Shown: positions 10,568 to 19,489, numbered from the stretch's first letter. The stretch: 64,000 nt of DNA from Pseudomonas entomophila (GCF_013523165.1 NZ_JAAMQI010000010.1:1-64000); one strand, 5' to 3'. Notes: generated from the letters alone by a model not told the origin. A program made the numbers and translations.

Positions 10568-11059
10568 ATGCAGCATTACCTGACGCCTGACCTGTGCGAT
10601 GCCTACCCGGACCTGGTCCAGGTGCTGGAACCGATGTTCAGCAACTTCGGAGGCCGTGATTCCTTTGGCGGGCCGATCGTCACCCTCAAGTGCTTCGAAG
10701 ACAACTCCAAGGTTCGCGAGCAGGTCGAGCAGCCGGGCGAGGGCAGGGTGCTGGTGGTCGATGGCGGTGGCTCGCTGCGGCGCGCGCTGCTGGGCGACAT
10801 GCTCGCCGCCAAGGCCGCCAGCAATGGTTGGGCAGGCCTGTTGATCTACGGCTGCGTGCGCGACGTGGATGCGCTGGCGCAGACCGACGTCGGTGTGCAG
10901 GCGCTGGCCAGCCATCCGCTCGCCACCGAAAAGCGCGGCCTGGGCGACCTCGGTGTGCCGGTCACGTTCGCGGGCGTGACCTTTCACCCCGGTCACTATC
11001 TGTACGCCGACAATAACGGCGTGATCGTATCCCCCAGCCCGTTGCACATGCCGGAGTGA
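10568..11059 (+). CDS. rraA: Regulator of ribonuclease E activity A (RraA family)
   Basis: The 163-residue product opens [24 protein letters not shown] and contains [11 protein letters not shown] and [19 protein letters not shown], hallmarks of the RraA/MenG fold. RraA trimers bind the RNase E C-terminal region and restrain mRNA decay in E. coli. Many RraA-family proteins in pseudomonads are instead annotated as 4-hydroxy-4-methyl-2-oxoglutarate aldolases; the short length and lack of clustering with aromatic degradation genes favour the RraA role here, but enzymatic activity cannot be excluded. The ATG at 10568 has AAGGAG about 8 bases upstream. Confidence 0.88.
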   Translation: MQHYLTPDLCDAYPDLVQVLEPMFSNFGGRDSFGGPIVTLKCFEDNSKVREQVEQPGEGRVLVVDGGGSLRRALLGDMLAAKAASNGWAGLLIYGCVRDVDALAQTDVGVQALASHPLATEKRGLGDLGVPVTFAGVTFHPGHYLYADNNGVIVSPSPLHMPE

Positions 11060-11086
11060 CGTGCCACGGGCGTCGTTGGAGCAGGA

Positions 11087-12088
11087 ATGTTCGAGGAAGA
11101 AAACGCCCAGTGGGGCCTGGTGCATGCCCTGGTGCTCGATGGCCAGGGCGGCGCGCGTTCGATCGCCCGCACTGACCTGGATGGGCTGCACCTGCAGCCT
11201 GAAGAAAGCCTCTGGCTGCACTGGGACCGCGGTCATCCGCAGACCCGTGAATGGCTGCTGCGCGACAGCGGCGTGAGCGAGTTCGCCACCGAACTGCTGC
11301 TGGAAGAGAACACCCGTCCGCGCTTGTTGCCGCAGGCCCGCGAGGCGCTGCTGCTGTTCCTGCGCGGGGTCAACCTGAACCCGGGCGCCGAACCTGAAGA
11401 CATGGTGTCGGTGCGCATCTTCGCCGACGCGCGCCGTGTCATTTCGCTGCGCCTGCGCCCCTTGCGCGCCAGCGACGAGCTGCTGCAGCAACTGGCCGAA
11501 GGGCGCGGGCCCAGGAACGCCTCCGAGCTGCTGCTGGTGATGGGCGAGCTGTTGACCGACAAGGTCCAGGCGCTGGTCGCCGACCTCAGCGAGCGGGTCG
11601 ACGACGAGGAAGAGCGGGTCGATGCCGACGAACGCTACACGCCGGCCCACGGCAGCCTGCAGCAGATTCGCCGTCGGGCGGCCGCGCTGCGGCGTTTCCT
11701 GGCGCCGCAGCGTGACATCTATGCGCAGCTGGCCCGGCACAAGTGGAGCTGGTTCGCCGACAGCGACCTGGACTACTGGAACGAGCTGAGCAACAGCCTG
11801 ATCCGCCACCTCGAGGAGCTGGAGCTGACCCGCGAGCGGGCCGCGTTGCTGCTGGAGAGCGAGGACCGTCGGCGTGGCGAGCGCATGAACATGACCATGT
11901 ACCGCTTCGGCATCATCACCTGCATCTTCCTGCCCATGAGCTTTCTCACGGGGCTGCTGGGCATCAACGTCGGCGGCATTCCAGGGGCGGACAACCCGCA
12001 CGGGTTCCTCTATGCCAGCCTGCTGGTGCTTGCCCTGGCCGTCGGGCAATGGTGGCTGTTTCGCAAGCTGCGCTGGACCGAACCATGA
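11087..12088 (+). CDS. cmaX: CorA/ZntB-family cation transporter (CmaX)
   Basis: This 333-residue membrane protein belongs to the CorA superfamily. A long soluble helical N-terminal domain (to about residue 270) precedes two C-terminal membrane segments. After the first comes the family signature region LLGINVGGIPGADNP, where GIN replaces the classical GMN, as often seen in the ZntB branch. ZntB proteins move Zn2+ with a proton gradient; the physiological ion of Pseudomonas CmaX is not known to me. It starts the cmaX-crfX-cmpX block just ahead of sigX. The start at 11087 has GGAGCAGGA upstream. Confidence 0.88.
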   Translation: MFEEENAQWGLVHALVLDGQGGARSIARTDLDGLHLQPEESLWLHWDRGHPQTREWLLRDSGVSEFATELLLEENTRPRLLPQAREALLLFLRGVNLNPGAEPEDMVSVRIFADARRVISLRLRPLRASDELLQQLAEGRGPRNASELLLVMGELLTDKVQALVADLSERVDDEEERVDADERYTPAHGSLQQIRRRAAALRRFLAPQRDIYAQLARHKWSWFADSDLDYWNELSNSLIRHLEELELTRERAALLLESEDRRRGERMNMTMYRFGIITCIFLPMSFLTGLLGINVGGIPGADNPHGFLYASLLVLALAVGQWWLFRKLRWTEP

Positions 12089-12214
12089 CCGGCGCGCTCC
12101 GCCTGACGGCCTGCCAAGGGGGCATGGCCGCCTCGCTCGACACATTTAGCCACCTGGCAGGTGTGACCGATGCCCCGGCAGCCTCGTCTTTGACTCACAT
12201 TGCGCGAGGTGCCC

Positions 12215-12463
12215 ATGCACGATCCGTTTGAAGAATCCCTGCGCGACCTGCTCAAGGCGTCGCCGTCCGGCAAGGACCGAGACGACGCCGCCTGCCTGGG
12301 TCGCGTTCTCAAAACCGCCAACCGCCAGGTCGGTGCGGGCGATCTGTTCTCGTTGCTGGGCCGCTGCGTCCAGGGCCTGATGATCGCCGTCAACAACGGC
12401 TCGGCGCATGTCGCGCCGGTGCGTCGTACCCCTGCCGCTGGCAACGCTGATAAGGCCGACTGA
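12215..12463 (+). CDS. crfX: CrfX small conserved protein
   Basis: An 82-residue protein, MHDPFEESLRDLLK at the start, with no membrane segment or catalytic motif that I can see. Position and sequence match CrfX (also written CfrX) of the Pseudomonas cmaX-crfX-cmpX-sigX-oprF locus, a family with no firm biochemical function. The ATG at 12215 has GAGGTG four bases upstream. Its stop is two bases before cmpX, so the two are almost certainly cotranscribed and translationally linked. Confidence 0.85.
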   Translation: MHDPFEESLRDLLKASPSGKDRDDAACLGRVLKTANRQVGAGDLFSLLGRCVQGLMIAVNNGSAHVAPVRRTPAAGNADKAD

Positions 12464-12465
12464 AT

Positions 12466-13290
12466 ATGGAACTCGATCTGTGGACCCAGAGCCTGGTCAC
12501 TGCCATGACCGCCCTCTGGACCAAGGTGGCTAACTTCATCCCCAACCTGTTCGGCGCCCTGGTCGTGGTGCTGCTGGGCTTCGTCGTCGCCAAGCTGCTC
12601 GACACCCTGTTGTCCAAGCTGCTGGCCAAGCTCGGCCTGGACCGCCTGATGAGCGGCACCGGCCTGACCAAGATGCTCGGCCGGGTCGGCATCCAGGTAC
12701 CGATCTCGACCCTGATCGGCAAGATCGTCTACTGGTTCGTGCTGCTCATCTTCCTGGTCTCGGCCGCCGAGTCGCTGGGCCTGGAGCGGGTGTCCTCGAC
12801 CCTGGACATGCTGGCGTTGTACCTGCCAAAAGTCTTCGGCGCCGCCATCGTGCTGCTGGCTGGCGTCCTGCTCGCCCAACTGGTCAACGGCCTGACGCGC
12901 GGCGCAGCCGAAGGCATCGGGCTGGAGTACGCCGCCGGGGTGGGGCGCATCGCCCAAGGGCTGGTGATCCTCATCAGCATCTCGGTGGCGATCAGCCAGC
13001 TGGAGGTCAAGACCGACCTGCTCAACCACGTCATCGTCATCGGTTTGATTACCGTTGGTCTGGCCGTTGCCTTGGCCATGGGCCTGGGCAGCCGTGAGAT
13101 CGCCGGGCAGATCATGGCCGGGATCTACGTGCGCGAACTGTTCCAGGTGGGACAAGAGGTGCGGATTGGCGAGGTCGAAGGGCAGATCGAAGAGATCGGC
13201 ACGGTCAAGACCACGCTGCTGACCGACGAGGGCGAGCTGGTCTCGGTCTCCAACCGCGAGCTGCTCGAGCGACACGTCAGTCGCCGCTGA
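12466..13290 (+). CDS. cmpX: CmpX, MscS-like conserved membrane protein
   Basis: The 274-residue product has an N-terminal membrane segment, several further hydrophobic helices up to about residue 200, then a small soluble beta domain (VRIGEVEGQIEEIGTVKTTLL) typical of the MscS channel family. MscS proteins act as mechanosensitive pores in the inner membrane. In pseudomonads CmpX is linked to membrane homeostasis and to sigX expression; that link is from family knowledge, but adjacency supports it here. It starts two bases after crfX and ends 85 bases before sigX. Confidence 0.88.
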   Translation: MELDLWTQSLVTAMTALWTKVANFIPNLFGALVVVLLGFVVAKLLDTLLSKLLAKLGLDRLMSGTGLTKMLGRVGIQVPISTLIGKIVYWFVLLIFLVSAAESLGLERVSSTLDMLALYLPKVFGAAIVLLAGVLLAQLVNGLTRGAAEGIGLEYAAGVGRIAQGLVILISISVAISQLEVKTDLLNHVIVIGLITVGLAVALAMGLGSREIAGQIMAGIYVRELFQVGQEVRIGEVEGQIEEIGTVKTTLLTDEGELVSVSNRELLERHVSRR

Positions 13291-13375
13291 CCGTCGAAAA
13301 GCTGTTACTGTATGCCGCCGCGAAAACGGGCCCCTGGGCCACGCGGCGACATTGTCCTGACTGTCGGCCAGATTC

Positions 13376-13969
13376 GTGTTGAATAAAGCTCATCCGCTGC
13401 CCATGCGCTATGACCCCCACGCACTCTCCGACGAGGAGCTGGTGGCGCGTTCGCATGAGGAGCTGTTTCACGTGACGCGCGCCTATGAAGAACTCATGCG
13501 GCGCTACCAGCGCACCCTGTTCAACGTCTGCGCGCGTTATCTCGGGAACGACCGGGACGCCGACGATGTCTGTCAGGAAGTGATGCTGAAAGTGCTGTAT
13601 GGCCTGAAGAATTTCGAGGGGAAATCGAAATTCAAGACCTGGCTCTACAGCATCACCTACAACGAATGCATCACCCAGTACCGAAAGGAGCGCCGCAAGC
13701 GCCGGTTGATGGATGCCTTGAGCTTGGATCCTCTCGAAGAGGCGTCCGAGGACAAGGCACCGAAGGCCGAGGAAAAGGGCGGGCTGGACCGCTGGTTGGT
13801 TCATGTCAACCCGATCGACAGGGAAATCTTGGTGTTGCGCTTCGTTGCAGAACTGGAATTTCAAGAAATCGCAGATATCATGCACATGGGCTTGAGCGCG
13901 ACGAAGATGCGGTACAAGCGCGCACTCGACAAATTAAGGGAAAAATTTGCGGGTGGGGCTGAAACTTAG
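13376..13969 (+). CDS. sigX: ECF sigma factor SigX
   Basis: SigX is an extracytoplasmic-function sigma factor that directs transcription of oprF and of fatty-acid and envelope genes. The protein shows the ECF region 2 (RYLGNDRDADDVCQEVMLKV, then FKTWLYSITYNECI) and region 4 (VLRFVAELEFQEIADIMHMG) motifs, joined by a charged linker. Length is 196 or 197 residues, normal for the family. The start is GTG at 13376 or, matching the P. aeruginosa N-terminus better, the adjacent TTG at 13379; neither has a strong ribosome site, suggesting weak or controlled translation. No anti-sigma gene is adjacent. A GC-rich inverted repeat lies in the 85-base leader. Confidence 0.95.
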   Translation: MLNKAHPLPMRYDPHALSDEELVARSHEELFHVTRAYEELMRRYQRTLFNVCARYLGNDRDADDVCQEVMLKVLYGLKNFEGKSKFKTWLYSITYNECITQYRKERRKRRLMDALSLDPLEEASEDKAPKAEEKGGLDRWLVHVNPIDREILVLRFVAELEFQEIADIMHMGLSATKMRYKRALDKLREKFAGGAET

Positions 13970-14019
13970 TCGCGTGTAGGGTTCTCTAACGCACCGGCGA
14001 GTCTGCTAGACTGGCCGCC

Positions 14020-14052
14020 AAGCCGTCCTACTGCTGCAGGGTAGGGGGGCTT
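14020..14052 (+). promoter_or_regulatory. Stem-loop in the oprF leader
   Basis: AAGCC and CCTAC upstream pair with GTAGG and GGCTT across a 9-base loop with a small internal bulge. No T-run follows, so it is more likely a 5' UTR structure stabilising or controlling the oprF mRNA than a sigX terminator. A TAGACT box at 14007-14012, preceding it, could be a -10 element. Confidence 0.6.
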
Positions 14053-14079
14053 AACTATCACCAGATGGGGATTTAACGG

Positions 14080-15123
14080 ATGAAACTGAAAAACACCTTG
14101 GGCTTGGCCATTGGTTCGCTCGTAGCCGCCACCTCGATTGGCGCTATGGCACAAGGCCAAGGCGCTGTCGAAACTGAAATCTTCTACAAGAAAGAATTCT
14201 TCGACAGCCAGCGCGACTTCAAGAACGACGGCAACCTGTTCGGTGGCTCGGTCGGCTACTTCCTGACCGACGACGTTGAACTGCGTCTGGGCTACGACGA
14301 AGTCCACAACGCCCGTGGCGACGACGGCAAGAACATCAAGGGCTCCAACACTGCCCTGGACGCCGTTTACCACTTCAACAACCCGTACGACGCCATCCGT
14401 CCGTACGTGTCGGCTGGTTTCTCTCACCAGTCCGTCGGCCAGAGCTTCCGCGGCGGCCGCGACCACTCCACCTTCGCCAACCTGGGCGCTGGTGCCAAGT
14501 GGTACATCACTGACATGTTCTACGCCCGTGCCGGCGTTGAAGCTCAGTACAACATCGACCAGGGTGACACCGAGTGGGCACCAAGCGTCGGCGTCGGCCT
14601 GAACTTCGGTGGCAGCCCGAAAACCGCAGAATCGGCTCCAGTCGCTCCAGCACCTGTTGCTGACGTCTGCACCGACAGCGACAACGACGGCGTGTGCGAC
14701 AACGTCGACAAGTGCCCGGACACCCCGGCCAACGTCACCGTTGACGCCGACGGCTGCCCAGCTGTTGCTGAAGTCGTTCGTGTCGAGCTGGACGTCAAGT
14801 TCGACTTCGACAAGTCGGTCGTGAAGCCAAACAGCTATGGCGACATCAAGAACCTGGCTGACTTCATGAAGCAGTACCCACAGACCACCACCACCGTTGA
14901 AGGTCACACTGACTCCGTCGGTCCAGACGCCTACAACCAGAAGCTGTCCGAGCGTCGTGCCAATGCTGTCAAGCAAGTGCTGACCCAGCAGTACGGTGTA
15001 GAGTCCAGCCGTGTTGATTCGGTTGGCTACGGCGAAAGCCGTCCGGTCGCTGACAACGCTACCGAAGAAGGCCGTGCTGTCAACCGTCGCGTTGAAGCTC
15101 AGGTCGAAGCTCAAGCCAAGTAA
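14080..15123 (+). CDS. oprF: Major outer membrane porin and structural protein OprF
   Basis: OprF is the abundant OmpA-family protein that anchors outer membrane to peptidoglycan and forms a low-efficiency non-specific channel. The 347-residue precursor has a signal peptide ending AMAQG, an eight-strand beta-barrel (to about residue 180), a proline/alanine linker, a cysteine-bearing loop (VCTDSDNDGVCDNVDKCPD) resembling a thrombospondin type 3 repeat with Ca-binding aspartates, and a C-terminal OmpA peptidoglycan-binding domain (FDFDKSVVKP, then VEGHTDSVGPDAYNQKLSERR). Codon usage is strongly biased, as expected of a very highly expressed gene. It lies 110 bases after sigX, which is known to drive it in Pseudomonas. 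Confidence 0.98.
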   Translation: MKLKNTLGLAIGSLVAATSIGAMAQGQGAVETEIFYKKEFFDSQRDFKNDGNLFGGSVGYFLTDDVELRLGYDEVHNARGDDGKNIKGSNTALDAVYHFNNPYDAIRPYVSAGFSHQSVGQSFRGGRDHSTFANLGAGAKWYITDMFYARAGVEAQYNIDQGDTEWAPSVGVGLNFGGSPKTAESAPVAPAPVADVCTDSDNDGVCDNVDKCPDTPANVTVDADGCPAVAEVVRVELDVKFDFDKSVVKPNSYGDIKNLADFMKQYPQTTTTVEGHTDSVGPDAYNQKLSERRANAVKQVLTQQYGVESSRVDSVGYGESRPVADNATEEGRAVNRRVEAQVEAQAK

Positions 15124-15140
15124 TTGGTCTGATGCTTGAC

Positions 15141-15168
15141 GAAAAACCCGGCTTCGGCCGGGTTTTTC
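15141..15168. terminator. Strong terminator after oprF
   Basis: AAAAACCCGGC, TTCG loop, GCCGGGTTTTT. A perfect stem with a T-run, symmetrical enough to work in both directions. Confidence 0.95.
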
Positions 15169-15313
15169 CGTTTCTGCGTCACCCCTTTCGTCGTCCTCGA
15201 CCCTGAGGATCTCGTCGAACAGCCTGCGCGTGTCGAGGCGTGTTCATCGTCGCAAAACCTGCAAGATGACGGTCGAGCGCACAGATACCCTGTCGCCCGC
15301 GCCAGGGGCTGGC

Positions 15314-15319
15314 TATAAT
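15314..15319 (+). promoter_or_regulatory. Putative pyrD -10 box
   Basis: A perfect TATAAT lies 34 bases before the pyrD start codon. The matching -35 (TGTCGC near 15291) is poor, so the promoter is only moderately supported. Confidence 0.5.
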
Positions 15320-15352
15320 CGCCTCCTCACTCACGTCGAGTCTTGCCTGCCC

Positions 15353-16375
15353 ATGTATAACCTGGCCCGCCAGCTGCTGTTCACGCTTTCCCCGGAAACC
15401 TCCCACGACCTGTCGCTGGACCTCATCGGTGCCGGTGGCCGCCTGGGACTCAATGGCAAGCTGTGCAAGCAGCCTTCGTCCTGGCCGGTCACGGTGATGG
15501 GCCTGGACTTTCCCAATCCGGTAGGGCTGGCAGCAGGGCTGGACAAGAACGGCGCGGCCATCGACGGGTTCGGTCAGCTGGGCTTCGGCTTCGTCGAGAT
15601 CGGCACCGTCACGCCACGGCCGCAGCCGGGCAACCCCAAGCCGCGTCTGTTCCGCCTGCCCGAGGCCACGGCTATCATCAACCGCATGGGTTTCAATAAC
15701 CTGGGGGTCGATCATCTGCTGGCCCGCGTGCGCGCGGCCCGCTACACCGGGGTGTTGGGGATCAACATCGGCAAGAACGCCGACACGCCGGTCGAACGTG
15801 CGGTCGATGACTACCTGATCGGCCTGAGCAAGGTGTATGCCGATGCCAGCTACATCACCGTCAACGTCAGCTCGCCCAACACGCCGGGCCTGCGTACCCT
15901 GCAGTTCGGCGACTCGCTCAAGCAGCTGCTCGAGGCCTTGGCGACGCGTCGTGAGCAATTGACGTCGAACTACGGCCGGCGCGTACCGCTGGCCATCAAG
16001 ATCGCGCCGGACATGACCGACGAGGAGACCGCCCTGGTTGCCGCGGCCTTGCTCGAGTCGGGCATGGATGCGGTCATCGCCACCAATACCACCCTGGGCC
16101 GCGAGGGCGTCGAAGGTTTGCCGTTCGCAGGCGAGGCGGGCGGTCTGTCAGGCGCGCCGGTGTTGCACAAGAGCACGCACACGGTCAAGGTGCTGGCTGG
16201 CGAGCTGGCCGGGCGGATGCCGATCATCGCTGCCGGTGGCATTACCGAAGGGCGCCACGCGGCCGAAAAGATCGCTGCCGGTGCCAGCCTGGTGCAGATC
16301 TATTCGGGCTTCATCTACAAGGGCCCGTCGCTGATTCGTGAATCGGTCGACGCGATCGCTGCGCTGCGCCGCTGA
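15353..16375 (+). CDS. pyrD: Dihydroorotate dehydrogenase (quinone), class 2
   Basis: PyrD oxidises dihydroorotate to orotate in pyrimidine synthesis, passing electrons to ubiquinone at the inner membrane. The 340-residue length and the N-terminal helical segment [20 protein letters not shown] identify the membrane-associated class 2 enzyme. The catalytic serine region [11 protein letters not shown] and FMN-binding segments ([22 protein letters not shown]) are intact. The ATG at 15353 is preferred because a good -10 box precedes it and the protein then has the family N-terminus. In the P. putida strains I know, nitrate-assimilation genes separate oprF and pyrD; here only 230 bases do. Confidence 0.96.
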   Translation: MYNLARQLLFTLSPETSHDLSLDLIGAGGRLGLNGKLCKQPSSWPVTVMGLDFPNPVGLAAGLDKNGAAIDGFGQLGFGFVEIGTVTPRPQPGNPKPRLFRLPEATAIINRMGFNNLGVDHLLARVRAARYTGVLGINIGKNADTPVERAVDDYLIGLSKVYADASYITVNVSSPNTPGLRTLQFGDSLKQLLEALATRREQLTSNYGRRVPLAIKIAPDMTDEETALVAAALLESGMDAVIATNTTLGREGVEGLPFAGEAGGLSGAPVLHKSTHTVKVLAGELAGRMPIIAAGGITEGRHAAEKIAAGASLVQIYSGFIYKGPSLIRESVDAIAALRR

Positions 16376-16386
16376 TCGGCGCCCAT

Positions 16387-16414
16387 GAAAAAGGGCCCCT
16401 GCAAGGGGCCCCTT
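16387..16414. terminator. Bidirectional terminator between pyrD and rmf
   Basis: AAGGGGCCCCT and AGGGGCCCCTT type stem with a short TGCA loop. The AAAAA on the left gives a U-run for minus-strand transcripts, so it can end rmf mRNA as well as pyrD. Confidence 0.8.
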
Positions 16415-16470
16415 GGGCGTCAGCCCGTCGCGCCAATGAGCGCGTCATGTGAGTGGAGTCAAAACCTCAT

Positions 16471-16686
16471 TCAGCCAACGGCATGATTCTCGTTGAGTCG
16501 ATGGATACCTGCAGTGCCGGTCAAACCGTCCCAGTTGTCGCCGCGCCCTTCGCGCCAGCCGTTGATCCAGGCCTGACGCACTGGAGCCAGACTGAACGGG
16601 CAAAGTTCGCGGGATTTGCCGGTGACCCCGTACTGGTAGCCACGTGAATATGCTCTTTCCAACGGATCACGCTTAAGTCTTCTCAT
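16471..16686 (-). CDS. rmf: Ribosome modulation factor
   Basis: RMF binds 30S subunits in stationary phase and drives pairing of 70S ribosomes into inactive 100S dimers. The 71-residue basic protein begins MRRLKRDPLERAYSRGYQYG, the family hallmark, and contains WINGWREGR. The ATG at 16686 has GAGGGAA upstream. The gene is convergent with pyrD and divergent from rlmL. A long leader with two consecutive stem-loops precedes it, suggesting post-transcriptional control. Confidence 0.95.
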   Translation of the reverse strand: MRRLKRDPLERAYSRGYQYGVTGKSRELCPFSLAPVRQAWINGWREGRGDNWDGLTGTAGIHRLNENHAVG

Positions 16687-16723
16687 AGGGTACTTCCCTC
16701 ACTTGTTGACTGTATGTCCCGTC

Positions 16724-16758
16724 GGCCTCCTGGAGGCCGGGCAGACTGGGTCTGCCGG
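16724..16758 (-). promoter_or_regulatory. Two tandem stem-loops in the rmf leader
   Basis: GGCCTCC-T-GGAGGCC (16724-16738) is a perfect 7-bp stem, and GCAGAC-TGGG-TCTGC extended by CCG/CGG (16737-16758) is a second. They lie 38-72 bases upstream of the rmf start codon. They lack U-runs, so leader-RNA structure is more likely than termination. Confidence 0.6.
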
Positions 16759-17224
16759 TAATGCGCTCGCTGCCGGCGTCGCGAGCCAGGGGCGCCGTCT
16801 CGTCCTGAGGCGACTGGCGTCAGTTCTAACCAATGCTCACGGCGCTGGGAATGATCGATTTGTCATAAGTACGTCATCTTTGATGATATGAGGGGATAAG
16901 CCGGGAAATGCTTCGCATCTTTATCCAGGGAAAACCCAGTAACAGCAGGGCTTTGCGCTACGTGGCGCACTGCAAGAGGGTGATCCATGGCACACTGGCC
17001 CGGCTACCGGAAACACGACGAAGGGTCACGGCTGAAACGCCTTGAACCGAATTTTCGAGCGTGCCCCGCACTCAAATGGCCTTGTGCCATGAGTTTGGGC
17101 GCTCGCTCTGGGCTTGCAGGACAAGCCGCTTGTCCCGAGGGTCGTTCGAACGCCTTCGGGTAAACAGGGGCCAGACGTGCGCGTCTGGCCCTCCGCAACC
17201 GCCAGCAAAGGCATTGGACTACTC
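16759..17224. other. Intergenic region between rmf and rlmL
   Basis: No gene is convincing in these 466 bases. The part around 16850-16905 is AT-rich (CATAAGTACGTCATCTTTGA) and contains TCATC-TTT-GATGA, a small palindrome; it is the best candidate for the rmf promoter. The rlmL frame is open back to 17114 but the added residues do not match the family. Confidence 0.4.
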
Positions 17225-19417
17225 ATGTCGGACCGTCACGAACTTTATCTCACCTGCCCCAAGGGCCTGGAAGGCCTGCTCGCCGAAGAAGCGCGCACAT
17301 TGGGGCTGCTGGAGGTGCGCGAGCACACCTCCGCCATCCGTGGCTCGGCCGACATGGAAACGGCTTATCGGCTCTGCCTGTGGTCGCGCCTGGCCAACCG
17401 CGTGCTGCTGGTCCTCGAGCGCTTCTCCATGAACAACGCCGAAGACCTGTATCACGGCGTGCAGGGCGTGGACTGGCAGGACCACCTCGCGGCCGATGGC
17501 TCCCTGGCCGTCGAGTTCAGCGGCCATGGCTCGGGCATCGACAACACCCACTTCGGTGCGCTCAAGGTCAAGGACGCCATCGTCGACCGCCTGCGCAACC
17601 GTGATGGGTTGCGACCGTCGATCGACAAGCTCAACCCGGACGTGCGCGTGCACCTGCGGCTCGACCGTGGCGAAGCGATCCTTTCGCTGGACCTGTCCGG
17701 GCACAGCCTGCACCAGCGTGGCTACCGCCTGCAGCAAGGCGCAGCGCCGTTGAAGGAAAACCTTGCGGCAGCGGTATTGATTCGTGCCGGCTGGCCGCGC
17801 ATCGCCGCTGCCGGTGGCGCCCTGACCGACCCGATGTGCGGTGTCGGTACCTTCTTGGTCGAAGGTGCCATGATCGCTGCCGACATCGCGCCCAACCTCA
17901 AGCGTGAGCGCTGGGGGTTCAGCGCCTGGCTCGGCCATGTGCCGGCCCTGTGGCGCAAGGTGCATGACGAGGCGGTAGCCCGTGCTGCCGCCGGCCTGGC
18001 CAAGCCGCCGCTGTGGATCCGCGGCTACGAGGCCGACCCACGGTTGATCCAGCCAGGGCGCAACAACGTCGAGCGCGCCGGGCTGGGTGACTGGATCAAG
18101 ATCTACCAGGGCGAGGTCGGCACGTTCGAGCCGCGGCCCGACCAGAACCAGAAGGGCCTGGTCATCAGCAACCCGCCATACGGCGAGCGTCTGGGCGATG
18201 AAGCCAGCCTGCTCTACCTCTACCAGAACCTGGGCGAACGGCTGCGTCAGGCGTGCATGGGCTGGGAGGCAGCGGTCTTCACCGGGGCGCCCGAGCTGGG
18301 CAAGCGCATGGGCCTGCGCAGCCACAAGCAATACGCGTTCTGGAACGGCGCCTTGCCGTGCAAGCTGCTGCTGATCAAGGTCCAGCCGGATCAGTTCGTC
18401 ACCGGCGAGCGCCGTTCAGCCGAGACCGAGTCCGAACCTGGCCAGCGTGCGCCGGCTGCCGCTGCCGAAGCGGCCCGTCTGAGCGAGGGCGCGCAGATGT
18501 TCGCCAATCGCTTGCAGAAGAACCTCAAGCAACTGGGCAAGTGGGCGCGTCGCGAGCAGATCGAATGCTACCGCCTGTACGATGCCGACATGCCGGAGTA
18601 CGCCGTGGCGGTCGATCTCTACAAGGACTGGGTGCACGTGCAGGAATACGCCGCGCCCCGTTCGATCGACCCGGAGAAGGCGCAAGCCCGCCTGCTGGAT
18701 GTACTGGCCGCGATTCCGCGGGCATTGGGCGTGTCCCAGGAGCGTGTGGTGCTCAAGCGTCGCGAGCGCCAGAGCGGCACGCGCCAGTACGAGCGCCAGG
18801 CTACCCAGGGCCAGTTCCTGGAAGTCGCCGAAGGTGGCGTCAAGCTGCTGGTCAACCTGACCGACTACCTCGACACCGGGTTGTTCCTCGATCACCGGCC
18901 CATGCGCATGCGGATCCAGCGCGAGGCGGCTGGCAAGCGCTTCCTCAACCTGTTCTGCTACACCGCGACGGCCACCGCCCATGCGGCCAAGGGCGGTGCG
19001 CGCACCACCACCAGCGTCGACCTGTCCAAGACCTACCTGGACTGGGCGCGCCGCAATCTCTCGCTCAATGGCTTCTCCGACAAGCATCGGCTCGAACAGG
19101 GCGACGTGATGGCCTGGTTGCAGAATGCGCGGGACACCTTCGACCTGATCTTCATCGACCCGCCGACCTTCTCCAACTCCAAGCGCATGGAAGGGGTGTT
19201 CGACATCCAGCGTGACCATGTCGAGCTGCTCGACCTGGCCATGGCGCGGTTGGCGCCGGAGGGTGTGTTGTACTTCTCCAACAACTTCCGTCGCTTCGAG
19301 CTGGATGCCAACCTGGCCGAGCGCTATGTCGTCGAGGAAATCAGTGGTCAGACCCTGGACCCGGACTTCGCCCGCAACGGCAAGATTCACCGGGCCTGGC
19401 GCCTGACACTGCGCTGA
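17225..19417 (+). CDS. rlmL: Bifunctional 23S rRNA methyltransferase RlmKL
   Basis: This fused enzyme methylates 23S rRNA at G2445 (N2, RlmL half) and G2069 (N7, RlmK half). The 730-residue product begins MSDRHELYLTCPKGLEGLL, with a THUMP RNA-binding domain (to about residue 160), an RlmL methyltransferase with the N2-guanine motif NPPYGERLGDE near residue 316, and an RlmK domain with LNLFCYTATATAHAAKGG and the motif IFIDPPTFSNS near residue 643. The length is the family norm. The start at 17225 is set by this N-terminus; a longer open frame is discarded. It is followed by a repeat-rich gap. Confidence 0.96.
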   Translation: MSDRHELYLTCPKGLEGLLAEEARTLGLLEVREHTSAIRGSADMETAYRLCLWSRLANRVLLVLERFSMNNAEDLYHGVQGVDWQDHLAADGSLAVEFSGHGSGIDNTHFGALKVKDAIVDRLRNRDGLRPSIDKLNPDVRVHLRLDRGEAILSLDLSGHSLHQRGYRLQQGAAPLKENLAAAVLIRAGWPRIAAAGGALTDPMCGVGTFLVEGAMIAADIAPNLKRERWGFSAWLGHVPALWRKVHDEAVARAAAGLAKPPLWIRGYEADPRLIQPGRNNVERAGLGDWIKIYQGEVGTFEPRPDQNQKGLVISNPPYGERLGDEASLLYLYQNLGERLRQACMGWEAAVFTGAPELGKRMGLRSHKQYAFWNGALPCKLLLIKVQPDQFVTGERRSAETESEPGQRAPAAAAEAARLSEGAQMFANRLQKNLKQLGKWARREQIECYRLYDADMPEYAVAVDLYKDWVHVQEYAAPRSIDPEKAQARLLDVLAAIPRALGVSQERVVLKRRERQSGTRQYERQATQGQFLEVAEGGVKLLVNLTDYLDTGLFLDHRPMRMRIQREAAGKRFLNLFCYTATATAHAAKGGARTTTSVDLSKTYLDWARRNLSLNGFSDKHRLEQGDVMAWLQNARDTFDLIFIDPPTFSNSKRMEGVFDIQRDHVELLDLAMARLAPEGVLYFSNNFRRFELDANLAERYVVEEISGQTLDPDFARNGKIHRAWRLTLR

Positions 19418-19489
19418 GGCGGGCAGGGCGCTGGTGCAAGGCCGGCGCTTTGGTTCAGGGTGTGGTCGCAGCGAGCGCATGCCCGTTTT

